Source: Oscillospiraceae bacterium
Lineage (GTDB): Bacteria; Bacillota; Clostridia; Oscillospirales; CAG-272
Direction of reading: 5' to 3'
Length of the DNA: 32,157 nt
Assembly: GCA_015064125.1 (NCBI GenBank)
Contig: SVSV01000008.1
Location: 1 to 32,157 of the forward strand
Shown here: positions 18,126 through 26,748 of the stretch, in pieces
Layout of the letters: each line of letters begins with the position of its first letter
How positions within the stretch are numbered: the stretch's first letter is position 1
Notes under the pieces: model-generated
Seen by the model: only the letters and a program-made list of their open reading frames with translations
Databases searched by the model: none
What the model was told of the DNA's origin: nothing
Program-made: the position numbers and the translations under genes

Positions 18126-18926
18126 ATGCAGACCTATGAGATCGAAGCGTTGCCGCGTGTGGAGTTCGCACACGTCTATCACGCAAACACCTATTTCAAC
18201 ACCTTCCCCAAAAGAAAAAACGCCCTGGAGGTCACCTTCATCTCCGAGGGGTCGATCACGGTTGAATATAACGGTAGGGAATACGTGGCAAGCAAGGGTG
18301 ACATTGTTTGTTTGCCGTATGACCAAGCCAGGATCCGTATCAGGGCGCACGCCTATCACGAGCACCATACGGTCCTTGCGCAATTGAAATGGTGCTTGCA
18401 GGACGATGGAAACGGCTTATATCTGCCGATCGTGACGCCTGTGCAATTTGATACACGCGCTGCGGCCAATATCATCGATCAGCTGATATCCAACCAGCTG
18501 ATCTTCAAGACCTCGCCTACAAAGGGGGCAACGATGTTTCTTGGCTTGCTTTATGAGATCGATCAATGCAACAGAAAGCAAAAAAAGCTGACTTTGCCGA
18601 GCGAGGCGCTATATACGCTGCGCGCCAAGGAATACGTGCAACGCAGGCTCTATGCACCTATCACACAAAAAGAGGTGGCGGAGCATCTTTCGATCTCCCC
18701 CGAATATCTGTGCGCGGTGTTTAAAAAGACAGAGGGGATCACCTTTATGAAATATGTCAATACTGAGAAATTGGCGGCCATCAGAGCGCTGATGGAAAAG
18801 GAGGGGATCCATTTATACGAGGCGGCGGCGCTCTTTGGCTATCATGACGCAAACTACGTCAGTCGGTTGTTCAAAAAATATTACGGATATAATATTACAG
18901 ATCGGAAAAATGACCTTTCCGAATAA
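18126..18926 (+). CDS. AraC family transcriptional regulator
   Basis: The 266-residue product has an N-terminal cupin-type sensor (about 20-110, including ITVEYNGREYVASKGDIVCLPY) and a C-terminal double helix-turn-helix (about 165-262). The first helix-turn-helix is near TQKEVAEHLSISPEYLCAVFKK and the second near LYEAAALFGYHDANYVSRLFKKYYG, the AraC signature. It is divergent to the glycyl-radical operon with a 149-base shared region, so it most likely activates that operon when its ligand is bound. The ligand is probably the operon's substrate or a related sugar or polyol (inference). The start at ATG 18126 has AGAGGTG upstream; the GTG at 18117 in the ORF track overlaps that site. A terminator follows. 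Confidence 0.92.
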   Translation: MQTYEIEALPRVEFAHVYHANTYFNTFPKRKNALEVTFISEGSITVEYNGREYVASKGDIVCLPYDQARIRIRAHAYHEHHTVLAQLKWCLQDDGNGLYLPIVTPVQFDTRAAANIIDQLISNQLIFKTSPTKGATMFLGLLYEIDQCNRKQKKLTLPSEALYTLRAKEYVQRRLYAPITQKEVAEHLSISPEYLCAVFKKTEGITFMKYVNTEKLAAIRALMEKEGIHLYEAAALFGYHDANYVSRLFKKYYGYNITDRKNDLSE

Positions 18927-18942
18927 AGATCTTGAAAGCAAG

Positions 18943-18996
18943 GGGCTGCGTCATTTACGCAGTCCCTGCGCAAAAAAGCCGACGGTAGGCTTTTTT
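18943..18996 (+). terminator. Hairpin plus intrinsic terminator after the AraC gene
   Basis: A first hairpin GGGCTGCGT-CATTT-ACGCAG(T)CCC (18943-18966) is followed by AAAAAAGCC-loop-GGCTTTTTT (18972-18996), the likely terminator, ending in six T. Confidence 0.75.
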
Positions 18997-19014
18997 GACG
19001 CGCGAAATTTGCGG

Positions 19015-19056
19015 TTTTTGCCTGCAAAACAGGCAAAAATTGCGGTGTTTAGCCGC
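19015..19056. repeat. Two further short hairpins in the AraC-ald gap
   Basis: TTTTTGCCTG-CAAAA-CAGGCAAAAA (19015-19039) is perfect, and GCGG-TGTTTAG-CCGC (19042-19056) follows. They belong to the style of short intergenic hairpin seen at 2.62 and 31.7-31.9 kb. Confidence 0.55.
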
Positions 19057-19070
19057 AAAGCAAAAACGAC

Positions 19071-19112
19071 GGGGGTGAGTACCAAATGCATTTTTGCATT
19101 TGACTCACCCCC
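19071..19112 (-). terminator. Long hairpin terminator of the alanine dehydrogenase gene
   Basis: A nearly perfect 42-base hairpin: GGGGGTGAGT pairs with ACTCACCCCC, a two-base bulge, then CAAATGCA pairs with TGCATTTG around a TTTT loop. On the minus strand it starts 6 bases after the stop codon and is followed by a short T run (GTCGTTTTTG). Confidence 0.8.
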
Positions 19113-19118
19113 TGTTTA

Positions 19119-20288
19119 TTATAAGCTTTTGTAAAAATAGTCGGATCTTGTGGCAGTGGCAGGAGGGGCAGGGTCAAGGGGCCTTGTTGCGATCCCCAGA
19201 ATATCCTCGGGGCGGATCCAGGGCCTGCTCTGAACGGCACTGGTCTCCTCGTGGGTCAGATACCCCTTGTAGGCGACAAGGCTTCTGCGATAGAAGCCGT
19301 CCCTCGCGCAGCATTCCGTCACGCCGTGACTCAGGATGCTGATGATCATCGGCAGCATCTGTGCTGCGTAAGCGACTGAGGCGGAATGTGCAATGGCCCC
19401 TGGAATATTGGAAACACAGTAGTGAACAACGCCGTTTACCACGTATCTTGGGTTGTCGTGGTGGGTTTCATGGCTTGATTCTATGGCACCGGGATTGTCA
19501 TTGGAAATATCGACTAAAACACTGCCGGGGTCCATCAGCTTCAGCATTTCCTTGTCAATGAGGAAATCCGTGCGACGCTTATCCCACCTGACACAGTTTA
19601 AAACCATATCGGTTTGAGGCAATAGCTCGGCTATGCGTTCTTTGTTACAAAGTGCGGTGTTGATCTTGCCCCGGTACTGAGAAAGCAGCGTGCGCAGAAG
19701 CCCCACGTTAATATCCATTACGGTGCAGCACGCGCCCAGCGCAAACAGTACCTCAAGGGCGCTGCGACCGACAAGCCCCGCACCGAGGATCAGGACGTTC
19801 ATTCGGGGGGCGCCTGCAAAGCCGCCGACGAATTTGCCCTTGCCGCCGTGGATGGTAAGCATGGATTCCAGCCCAAAAAGCGCCCCCTGCTTGCCCGCAG
19901 CCTCACAGTTGGGTGAGCCGTAGCGATGCGCGTCCTCCGCTGTAAAGGCAATACAGCCGCTTTTGAGGATCGCATCTACCTCCTCGGGGTGCCCCGCAGG
20001 GTGCATACACCCGAGAATGATCTGATCCTTTCTGATAAGAGGGTACTCCTCCCGTGTAAGCTCCTTTACCTTTGCCACCATATCGCAGCCTGCCCATATT
20101 TGCTCAGGTGAGTAGACTATTTTGGCACCTGCCGCAGCATATTTTTCATCAGGAAAGCCCGCTGCCGCACCGCAGTTATGCTGCGCCCAGACCTCGTGGC
20201 CTGCCGCCACGATGCTTTCGACCTCTGCAGGGGTGGATATTACTCTGTATTCACCCTCCTTGACGTCTTTTAAAATTCCGTAGATCAT
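19119..20288 (-). CDS. Alanine dehydrogenase family protein
   Basis: The 389-residue product has the AlaDH/PNT N-terminal domain (about 1-135) and a Rossmann domain with LGAGLVG (about 168-174). The catalytic residues of alanine dehydrogenase are present: Arg15 (EYRVISTP), Lys75 (AKVKEL), His96 (GCMHPAG), and Asp264 in NDNPGAIE where classical enzymes have AIDQGG. It also has SNIPGAIAH in place of the usual SNIPGAVP. The expected reaction is NAD-dependent reversible conversion of alanine to pyruvate and ammonia. The altered loops make a related activity possible, such as N5-carboxyethylornithine synthase or another amino-acid dehydrogenase. A GGAGTAA site precedes ATG 20288. It is a single-gene unit with its own promoter and terminator. 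Confidence 0.82.
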   Translation of the reverse strand: MIYGILKDVKEGEYRVISTPAEVESIVAAGHEVWAQHNCGAAAGFPDEKYAAAGAKIVYSPEQIWAGCDMVAKVKELTREEYPLIRKDQIILGCMHPAGHPEEVDAILKSGCIAFTAEDAHRYGSPNCEAAGKQGALFGLESMLTIHGGKGKFVGGFAGAPRMNVLILGAGLVGRSALEVLFALGACCTVMDINVGLLRTLLSQYRGKINTALCNKERIAELLPQTDMVLNCVRWDKRRTDFLIDKEMLKLMDPGSVLVDISNDNPGAIESSHETHHDNPRYVVNGVVHYCVSNIPGAIAHSASVAYAAQMLPMIISILSHGVTECCARDGFYRRSLVAYKGYLTHEETSAVQSRPWIRPEDILGIATRPLDPAPPATATRSDYFYKSL

Positions 20289-20296
20289 ACATTACT

Positions 20297-20327
20297 CCTT
20301 TGGAATGAGTTATTACAGCTCCAAAGG
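20297..20327 (-). promoter_or_regulatory. Inverted repeat spanning the start region and ribosome site of the ald gene
   Basis: CCTTTGGA (20297-20304) and TCCAAAGG (20320-20327) are perfect 8-bp arms, 15 bases apart. On the transcript the second arm overlaps the AAAGGAG ribosome site. The first arm overlaps the predicted transcription start, so the element could be a DNA operator or an RNA hairpin masking translation. Confidence 0.5.
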
Positions 20328-20328
20328 T

Positions 20329-20357
20329 AGTATGGCACGGTTTTTACAAAAAAACAA
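20329..20357 (-). promoter_or_regulatory. Probable promoter of the ald gene
   Basis: Minus strand: TTGTTT (20352-20357), a 17-base spacer and CATACT (20329-20334) with an extended TGC. Both boxes are imperfect. Confidence 0.55.
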
Positions 20358-20407
20358 GAAGGGATTGGTTGAATTTTAAAAAGGGGCACTTTACGGCTTA
20401 CGCCTCA

Positions 20408-22144
20408 TTACATTTCTATAAAATCATTGTCGCGGAATTGCAGGGCGTACAGGTCGCGATAGGTGCCGCCGCGCTCGATCAGCTGCTCGTGCGTGCCGCG
20501 CTCAGCGATCTCACCGTTCATCACCACGGCGATCTCATCGGCGTTGCGGATCGTGGAAAGGCGGTGCGCCACCACCAGCGTGGTGCGTCCGCGGCAAAGC
20601 TCGTCTAAAGACTCCTGAATCATCACCTCGGTGGTATTGTCAAGGGCGCTGGTTGCCTCGTCGAGAATCAAAATAGCAGGGTTTTTGAGGAAGATGCGCG
20701 CAATCGATAAGCGCTGCTTCTGACCGCCCGAAAGCTTTACGCCGCGCTCACCTATCTCGGTGTCATAGCCCTTTTCAAGCGACATGACGTAGTCGTGAAT
20801 ATTGGCGCGCTTGGCCGCCTCTATCATATCGGCCTCGCTCGCGTCGGGGCGCCCGTAGAGTATATTTTCGCGAATGGTGCCGACAAACAGGAACACGTCC
20901 TGTTGAACAATGCCGATATTACGGCGTACCGATTCGAGTGTGAGGGTGCGGATATCCTGACCGTCAATGAGGATACGGCCGTTGCCCTGCTCCAACTCGT
21001 AAAAATGGGGCAAGAGATGACAAAGCGTGGTTTTGCCGCCGCCCGAGGGGCCGACCAGTGCAAGCTTCTGCCCCTGCTTTACCAAAAGGCTGACGTCCCG
21101 TAAAACCTCCTTGCCCTCGTCGTAGCTATAGGTCACGTTCTGGAATTCGATCGTGCCCTGTACATTTTCAAGGGCCCTTGCATCGGGTGCGTCGGATTCG
21201 GGCACCTCCTCCATGATCTCTACAAAGCGTCGGAAGCCCGATACACCGCTTTGATATTGCTCCATAAACATAATCAGGGTATTCACAGGGGAAATAAAGA
21301 GGTTTACCGATACGATAAACGTGGAGTAGTCGCCAAAGGAGATGCGCCCCGCGTAGAGGAAAAGTCCGCCCGCGATCAGAATAAATACGTTGAATATATC
21401 GGTGATAAATGAGGTAGAGGAGTGGAATTTTGCCATCGCATCGTAGGCGCGATAGGAGGAATCTACAAATTCGTCATCGCCCTTGTTGAACTTCTCCATC
21501 TCTGCGGCGGTATTGGTATAGGCCTTGGTGACACGAATACCCGTAACGCTGCTTTCAACGGCTGCGTTGATGGTGGCATTGCTCTTGCGGCGGTCGTTAA
21601 AGGCCTCCTTCATTGCCTTGCGGTAATGCATGGTGACAAGCAGCAGGATCGGTACACAGGTAAAGATGATGAGCGTGAGGATCCAGTCGATGGTAAGCAG
21701 ATAGGAAAAGGATAAAACGATCATCACCGTGCTGATCAGCAGGTTTTCAGGGCCGTGGTGCGCCAGCTCGCACACCTCGAACAGATCGCTTGTCAGACGC
21801 GTCATAATGCGCCCCGTTTCGTTGTTATCGTAAAAACGGAAGGGGAGCTTTTGCAGATGAGAGAAAAGGTCACGGCGCATTTGCGATTGCATTTTAACGC
21901 CGATCACGTGCCCGTAATACTGTACAAAATAGCGCAGCAGCATGCGAAGGACGTAAAGCCCCAGCACCACGGCACCCGCGATGACGATGGTGGTATACAT
22001 TTTTTGCGGAATGTATTCGTTGAGCATCTTGTTCGTCACGATGGGGTAGACCATGCCGATGATGGAAATGAGAAGTGCTGCCAGCATATCAAGGGCCAGC
22101 ATTTTTTTGTGAGGTCTGTAGTAAGAAATAAAGCGTTTTAACAT
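20408..22144 (-). CDS. ABC exporter, fused membrane and ATPase domains
   Basis: The 578-residue half-transporter, which should work as a homodimer, has six predicted membrane helices in the first 300 residues and a nucleotide-binding domain from about 330. Walker A is GPSGGGKTT (365-373), the Q-loop is IVQQDVFLF, the signature is LSGGQ (471-475), Walker B is ILILDEATSALD (from 491) and the H-loop is VVAHRLS. This is the MsbA/multidrug-type exporter class (type IV ABC fold); its substrate (lipid, drug or peptide) cannot be told, and no peptidase C39 domain is present. It stands alone under its own promoter. AAAGGA lies upstream of ATG 22144, somewhat far from it. Confidence 0.93.
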   Translation of the reverse strand: MLKRFISYYRPHKKMLALDMLAALLISIIGMVYPIVTNKMLNEYIPQKMYTTIVIAGAVVLGLYVLRMLLRYFVQYYGHVIGVKMQSQMRRDLFSHLQKLPFRFYDNNETGRIMTRLTSDLFEVCELAHHGPENLLISTVMIVLSFSYLLTIDWILTLIIFTCVPILLLVTMHYRKAMKEAFNDRRKSNATINAAVESSVTGIRVTKAYTNTAAEMEKFNKGDDEFVDSSYRAYDAMAKFHSSTSFITDIFNVFILIAGGLFLYAGRISFGDYSTFIVSVNLFISPVNTLIMFMEQYQSGVSGFRRFVEIMEEVPESDAPDARALENVQGTIEFQNVTYSYDEGKEVLRDVSLLVKQGQKLALVGPSGGGKTTLCHLLPHFYELEQGNGRILIDGQDIRTLTLESVRRNIGIVQQDVFLFVGTIRENILYGRPDASEADMIEAAKRANIHDYVMSLEKGYDTEIGERGVKLSGGQKQRLSIARIFLKNPAILILDEATSALDNTTEVMIQESLDELCRGRTTLVVAHRLSTIRNADEIAVVMNGEIAERGTHEQLIERGGTYRDLYALQFRDNDFIEM

Positions 22145-22174
22145 TGTGAAATATCCTTTTTACAAATATATAAA

Positions 22175-22203
22175 ATTATAGCACGCCTTACCAAAATCGT
22201 CAA
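22175..22203 (-). promoter_or_regulatory. Sigma-A promoter of the ABC exporter gene
   Basis: Minus strand: TTGACG (22198-22203), a 17-base spacer and TATAAT (22175-22180) with an extended TGC. Confidence 0.85.
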
Positions 22204-22281
22204 TAAAAATTTTTGCTTTATAGCCGCATGCTTGTTTTTTCGGTTTTTGTTTATAATGATAGCGAAAAAGGAGGTGCGGGT

Positions 22282-22341
22282 GTGAAAAGGGGAACGGTAC
22301 TTGAGAACCTTGAGGAAGCCAAGGCCTTTCCGTCGACATAA
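22282..22341 (+). CDS. Candidate 19-residue small ORF before a terminator
   Basis: A GTG start lies 7 bases after a full AAAGGAGG ribosome site and opens MKRGTVLENLEEAKAFPST, then TAA. A TATAAT box lies at 22252-22257, but no good -35 is visible at the right distance. A strong hairpin terminator begins 6 bases after the stop. It might be a small protein, a leader peptide or the stub of a lost gene. I recognise no family. Confidence 0.4.
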   Translation: MKRGTVLENLEEAKAFPST

Positions 22342-22347
22342 CAACTA

Positions 22348-22386
22348 AAACATGCCGCGCATTTAAAATGCGCGGCATGTTTGTTT
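22348..22386. terminator. Bidirectional terminator between the small ORF and the Gld-type operon
   Basis: ACATGCCGCGCATT pairs with AATGCGCGGCATGT in an almost perfect palindrome with A and T flanks. It lies 9 bases downstream of the DUF4340 gene stop (minus) and just after the small ORF (plus). Confidence 0.85.
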
Positions 22387-22394
22387 GAATATTT

Positions 22395-24452
22395 TTAAGT
22401 TAAGCTGTCGTACTTGATGGGGTCGGTCTCAGGGGTGCCGTACAGCTTCATGATATCGTTGATGATCTTTTTGATGCGGCTGGATACCGTGTAAAAATCA
22501 CCCTCTCCGTTGACGGTGGTGTAATACTGGCGGGGCTGGGAGAGATTTTCATAGAAGCAGTATTCGCGCTCGATGATCTCGCCCGTTTCCTCAAAGCGTT
22601 CGGTTACCTCGTCATATTCGCGGGGTACGTATTTGATGCGAATGACCAACGTTGCCCCCTCCGTGCCTGTGGCACGGTGTGCAGCCTGCTGCGCAGCAGA
22701 TAGCGAGGAATAGCCCGAGCACATGGTATAAAGCAGCGACTGATAGAAGGTCTTGAACTGCTTGGCGTGCAGGGTCTTGCCTGCGGCATCCCGTACGGCC
22801 AGCTTCTCGGAGCCGACCTGCGTGGCGGCGCCGTATTCCTTTTCGAGCTGCGTAAAGGTCTCGGAGTTGTCAACGGTAAAGGTCTGCTCATATCCTGTTG
22901 GATATTTATCGGCCTTACCCGCGGCAATTTTGATATACAGCTCCTCCATATACGCAATATTGCCCGTAAAGAGGTCCTCGGAGATCCAGTCCTTCGTGGT
23001 GAAGAACAGGAACGGCAGCTGCGATTCGTCAAGGCCGATCACCATATTATAGCCATCTGCCATCTTGGTGAAATCACCGGTCTTATCGTCGTAAAGATAG
23101 CAGATATTATACACGTAATAAAGCCCGTCCTCCTGCTTTTCGCTGACAAGCACCGTGTGCTTTTCCTGGTCTGAAAGCTTTACGATGTCCTTGCGTGTCT
23201 CACTGTTGTAATCGCGCAGCTTGTTAAAGGTAAAGGTAAAGCGGTAGGCGTAGGAGTCGTAATCAAGGCCGTAGGTGGAAAGCCAATCGTTCAAGGAATC
23301 CTCCCCAACGGTATCGGCGGTGCCTATGGCTACCACCTTATCAGGCTTCCAGGTATAAAGTGCGTAAAGGGCTCTGTCAACGCTGTAGGAGTTGATCGAA
23401 TAGCCTGCAAGCCCGCCGTTTGCGACGTACGGGAAGCTGGAGTAGAACGTGTTTTGACGCTTGGTGATCGAGCCCGTATAGGTGAAGGCGATAAAGGGCT
23501 TGGCCTCGTTTTTGTGATAAAGCTTGAAATCGGTGACGTCAAAATAGTTGTTCGCGTCCATATTGGAGGAGGCGGTGGGGGGAATGACATAATCCTCCAC
23601 ACGCCCAAGCAGAGCCTGCTTGTAGGTGCCGTTATAGTCGCCCTCGGTCAGCTCCTTTAAAACGTAAACGGCGTCTCTGCCCGCATAACGGACGAAGTAG
23701 CCGTCGCCCGAGGGGATCTCGTCGCCGATGATGACCTTGTGTGTCGTGCCGTCAAGGGCGGTAATGATAAAATAATTGGTGGCGGTGGAGATGTCCTCGG
23801 GCAGGCCGTATTCGGCATAACCGAGCTCAAGCACACGGGTGGTATCAAGGCGGAGCATGGTGCGCGTATTGCCTGTGCAGTATATCAGCGTGGCAAACAG
23901 GATCGTTTGGTCAACGGGCAGATCGGGGCGGTCCTCGATCACAAATTTTACCGTGGTCTCCTTGGTGGTGGGATCGGTGTAGTCGGCGCGCTTGAAGGCA
24001 AAGGTGCCGTTTTCGTTGTGCACGCGGATCTCGGCGATATTGGCGCGCTCGAGAAGGGGATACAGCAGCACATCGTAGGCGTTATCGCTCACGTCGAATT
24101 TGATGGTTTCGCCGTCCTCTACCAGCACGGCGGCCACAGTGCTGTAATCGCCGCTTTCTTTGTCTACGTAAACGATGGTGCCCGCCGCGGTGACGTAGTT
24201 GCCGCCCTCCGTTTTGGGCAGCTCGTCGCCGTCAGTGGTCATCAGGACGTAAATGCCGTCCTTTTTGGCTACGTAATATTTGGTTTCATCGGTTGGGTCG
24301 ATAAAGGCTGTGCGTGAGGTGAAAAAGAGCACAAGCCCGAGCGCGACACCCAGCAGCGCCACCACGATCAGTAAAATGAGCGCGATGCGGCGCTGGCGGT
24401 ATAGTGCGGTTTTGGCGCGGACAACCGATTTATTCGTCAGCTTTTCCGTCAT
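22395..24452 (-). CDS. DUF4340 domain membrane-anchored protein
   Basis: The 685-residue product has a short basic N-terminus, one membrane helix at about 23-46, and a long extracytoplasmic part rich in beta strands matching DUF4340 by its repeated KYYV, VYVL and TTNGE-like units and by context. DUF4340 genes regularly follow GldG-like genes in ABC operons, where the protein is thought to be an accessory subunit; its function is unknown. I start at 24452 (MTEKLTNKS): its ATG overlaps the GldG-like gene's TGA in a four-base ATGA, showing coupled translation. The 46 residues upstream in the ORF track are out-of-frame readings of that gene. It is the last gene of the operon. Confidence 0.82.
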   Translation of the reverse strand: MTEKLTNKSVVRAKTALYRQRRIALILLIVVALLGVALGLVLFFTSRTAFIDPTDETKYYVAKKDGIYVLMTTDGDELPKTEGGNYVTAAGTIVYVDKESGDYSTVAAVLVEDGETIKFDVSDNAYDVLLYPLLERANIAEIRVHNENGTFAFKRADYTDPTTKETTVKFVIEDRPDLPVDQTILFATLIYCTGNTRTMLRLDTTRVLELGYAEYGLPEDISTATNYFIITALDGTTHKVIIGDEIPSGDGYFVRYAGRDAVYVLKELTEGDYNGTYKQALLGRVEDYVIPPTASSNMDANNYFDVTDFKLYHKNEAKPFIAFTYTGSITKRQNTFYSSFPYVANGGLAGYSINSYSVDRALYALYTWKPDKVVAIGTADTVGEDSLNDWLSTYGLDYDSYAYRFTFTFNKLRDYNSETRKDIVKLSDQEKHTVLVSEKQEDGLYYVYNICYLYDDKTGDFTKMADGYNMVIGLDESQLPFLFFTTKDWISEDLFTGNIAYMEELYIKIAAGKADKYPTGYEQTFTVDNSETFTQLEKEYGAATQVGSEKLAVRDAAGKTLHAKQFKTFYQSLLYTMCSGYSSLSAAQQAAHRATGTEGATLVIRIKYVPREYDEVTERFEETGEIIEREYCFYENLSQPRQYYTTVNGEGDFYTVSSRIKKIINDIMKLYGTPETDPIKYDSLT

Positions 24453-25981
24453 GCGTGTTTTCTCCTTATCATCACGTAAATGCCTGCGATGAATACAGCC
24501 GCGGTCGGGATGGTAACAAACAGTACGGTAAGGGTAGTGGCGGTCTTTGCGGTGATGGCCGCGATCTCCATGCTGGCATAGTATTTGCAATCCAGCGATA
24601 CGGGTACCACAAGGCTACCCATCGTGTTGCAGGCGTAGGAAAGCACCGATGCGTTACCGTAGCGGCTGTCAAGCGCTGCGTTTGCCGCAAAGTCGGAGGA
24701 GGCGCAGGCAAGCACAAAGGAGTGGGAGATCGTATGCGTGTCGTCGTTGACCACTGACTGGCAGGAAAGCATCATATAGGTAAAGGGATGGTCGGCGCTG
24801 GCCTCGCTCACCTCGCTGCCCTTGGACATGGCAACAGCCGTGGGGGAGGAGGTGAAAACGTTATAGGCGGATCGTCTGACGGCGTTGCTGGTGTAGGTAG
24901 CACAGCGATAGCCCTCAAAGAGCGTCTCCTGGTAAAGGGAGGAGAAGCGCAATGCTGTGGTGTTCGGGAAGGCGACCGTCTTGCGTACGCCCTCCTCGCG
25001 CATGTGCTTGGTGATATCCGCACCTGTGCCTGCCTCCTCGTATACACCCTTGTTGGTATAGCCGTTGATGGAAAGCGAGAAATCAAGATCGCGGATCACG
25101 GGCGTGTCGTTGTCGTCGGTGCGTGCGATCTCAATGCCCCATTCTGCAAGAAATTGCTCGATATTCTGTAAATAGGGGGTATCCTTGTCAAAGAAGACCA
25201 TCATTGAGTTGTTATCATTGAGATATTTTTCGAGCTTATCGATCTCCGAAACGTCGGAAATGCCGTCCTTTTCAAGGAAGTCACGCGTGGGATCAAAGAT
25301 CACCAGCAGGCGGCAGGCGGCGGGCAGCTCCTCCTTGGAAAGGTCAACGGTCTTGACCTCAAAGCCGATCTGCTCAAGGAGCTTGGCAAAGTTCTCGTCC
25401 CAGACCTCACCGTGGTTATTCGTCAGGCACGCCATCGGCGAAAATGCCTGCGTGACGGATAGCAGGGAGGAAACAAAGACCTGCTCACCGTCATAGCCCG
25501 ATACGTATCCGTTTTCGTCAAGGACGAAGAAGTCCTCAAGGTTGTAAACGCGCACCGCAGTTCCGCAGGTGATGATCACGCTTTGCTGGGTAATATTTTT
25601 ACCCGTCAGCTCCTTGTATTCCTTCACCGAAGAGGGATTGGTATAGATATCGGTATAGGTGACCTTGACGTTTTCAAAAGCCTTTTCGATATCCAGTGCG
25701 GTCTTTAAGATCTCCATTTGCACGGTATCCATCTCCCAGGCGTACTTTTCGTCGCAAAGGATGATCTCTACCTGTTGGCTCTCGTCCATTTCACCAAGCA
25801 GCGCTTTGGCCTCCTCGGAGAGCGTAAAGCGAGGCTCGGGGGTCATGTCTATGTACCACAGGTATTTTTCAGATAGCGCAGTAAAGATGGCGTTGAGTAA
25901 AATGACAGCGGCGATGACAATCACCGTCAGTGCCACGGAAATGCTGCCATGACGGAATTTTTTTGTATGGATCATATGCAT
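24449..25981 (-). CDS. GldG-like ABC transporter auxiliary protein
   Basis: The 510-residue product has a membrane helix near residues 14-38, a large extracytoplasmic domain of the ABC_transp_aux type with FTLSEEAKALL and LTNNHGEVWDENF (the family's G-H-[GN]-E-like segment), and a second helix at the C-terminus ending in MIRRKHA. In gliding Bacteroidota the GldF-GldG pair works with the GldA ATPase; in non-gliding Clostridia, homologous operons are widespread with unknown substrate. An AGGAGG site 7 bases upstream fixes the start at 25981 (MHMIHTKK); the eight residues added by the ORF track overlap that site. It lies 14 bases after the permease gene. Confidence 0.85.
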   Translation of the reverse strand: MHMIHTKKFRHGSISVALTVIVIAAVILLNAIFTALSEKYLWYIDMTPEPRFTLSEEAKALLGEMDESQQVEIILCDEKYAWEMDTVQMEILKTALDIEKAFENVKVTYTDIYTNPSSVKEYKELTGKNITQQSVIITCGTAVRVYNLEDFFVLDENGYVSGYDGEQVFVSSLLSVTQAFSPMACLTNNHGEVWDENFAKLLEQIGFEVKTVDLSKEELPAACRLLVIFDPTRDFLEKDGISDVSEIDKLEKYLNDNNSMMVFFDKDTPYLQNIEQFLAEWGIEIARTDDNDTPVIRDLDFSLSINGYTNKGVYEEAGTGADITKHMREEGVRKTVAFPNTTALRFSSLYQETLFEGYRCATYTSNAVRRSAYNVFTSSPTAVAMSKGSEVSEASADHPFTYMMLSCQSVVNDDTHTISHSFVLACASSDFAANAALDSRYGNASVLSYACNTMGSLVVPVSLDCKYYASMEIAAITAKTATTLTVLFVTIPTAAVFIAGIYVMIRRKHA

Positions 25982-25995
25982 AGCGGCACCTCCTA

Positions 25996-26739
25996 TCAGC
26001 CCCAACGGCGCTTTTCGTAAATGCGCACGGTGAGGAATACGAACACGCCCGCGATTGATACGTAGTACAAGAGGGCGGAGAAATCAAACAAACCCATAGA
26101 GAAATTATCGTAACGGCTGAGCACCGAGATCCAGTCGAGGACGGTTCGCAGCACGGGGGAGTTGACGTAAGCGGCAATGATACCGACAAAGACCATTGCG
26201 GCCAGCACAGCGATCGTCACGATCGCGGAGGCCAGCTGGTTTTCGGTCAGCGAGGAGATGAACAGGCCAACGGCGATAAAGGCCGCACCGATCAGCAAAA
26301 CGCCGATGAGGCACCCGACGATCTGCCCGCCGATAGGGCCGATATGCGTGTCGGCCGTCGAGATAGACTGCTCCGATATGGCGTAGCCGATGAGGGGCAG
26401 GAAGTTGATGCAGGAAAGCACTACCGTAGATGCAAACAGGGTAAAGGCTGCAAAGAATTTGCCCAGCACCATGCCCGTAATGGTAACGGGGGCGGTCAGC
26501 AGAAGCTGCTCGGTCCTTGATTTACGCTCCTCGGAAAACATACGCATCGTGAGAATGGGAATGAGAACGATGAGCAGAAACAGCAGATATTGAAAATATG
26601 CGGAGGTGTTATAGCTCGCCTGCTGCAGGGTGGTAAAGGCACAGATCAGCGCTGAAACGGCAAGAAAGATGCCGACGTAAACGTATCCGATAGGGGTGGT
26701 GAGATACGCGCGCAATTCCTTTTTAAAAATAGCAAACAT
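25996..26739 (-). CDS. ABC-2 type transporter permease (GldF-like)
   Basis: The 247-residue integral membrane protein has about six helices and starts MFAIFKKELRAYLTTPIGYVY, the typical GldF/ABC-2 opening. The cytoplasmic coupling segment MRMFSEERKSRTEQLLLTAPV (about 65-85) is characteristic of the family. It should form the channel energised by the ATPase encoded 53 bases upstream. The Shine-Dalgarno AAAGGAG is 27 bases from the ATG, with a hairpin between them (see separate entry). Confidence 0.92.
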   Translation of the reverse strand: MFAIFKKELRAYLTTPIGYVYVGIFLAVSALICAFTTLQQASYNTSAYFQYLLFLLIVLIPILTMRMFSEERKSRTEQLLLTAPVTITGMVLGKFFAAFTLFASTVVLSCINFLPLIGYAISEQSISTADTHIGPIGGQIVGCLIGVLLIGAAFIAVGLFISSLTENQLASAIVTIAVLAAMVFVGIIAAYVNSPVLRTVLDWISVLSRYDNFSMGLFDFSALLYYVSIAGVFVFLTVRIYEKRRWG

Positions 26740-26748
26740 ATCATTTCG

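Noticed and set aside
22267-22341. Leader-peptide attenuator for a downstream operon
   Set aside because: The terminator is followed only by genes on the opposite strand, so there is nothing downstream to attenuate; kept only as a small ORF candidate.
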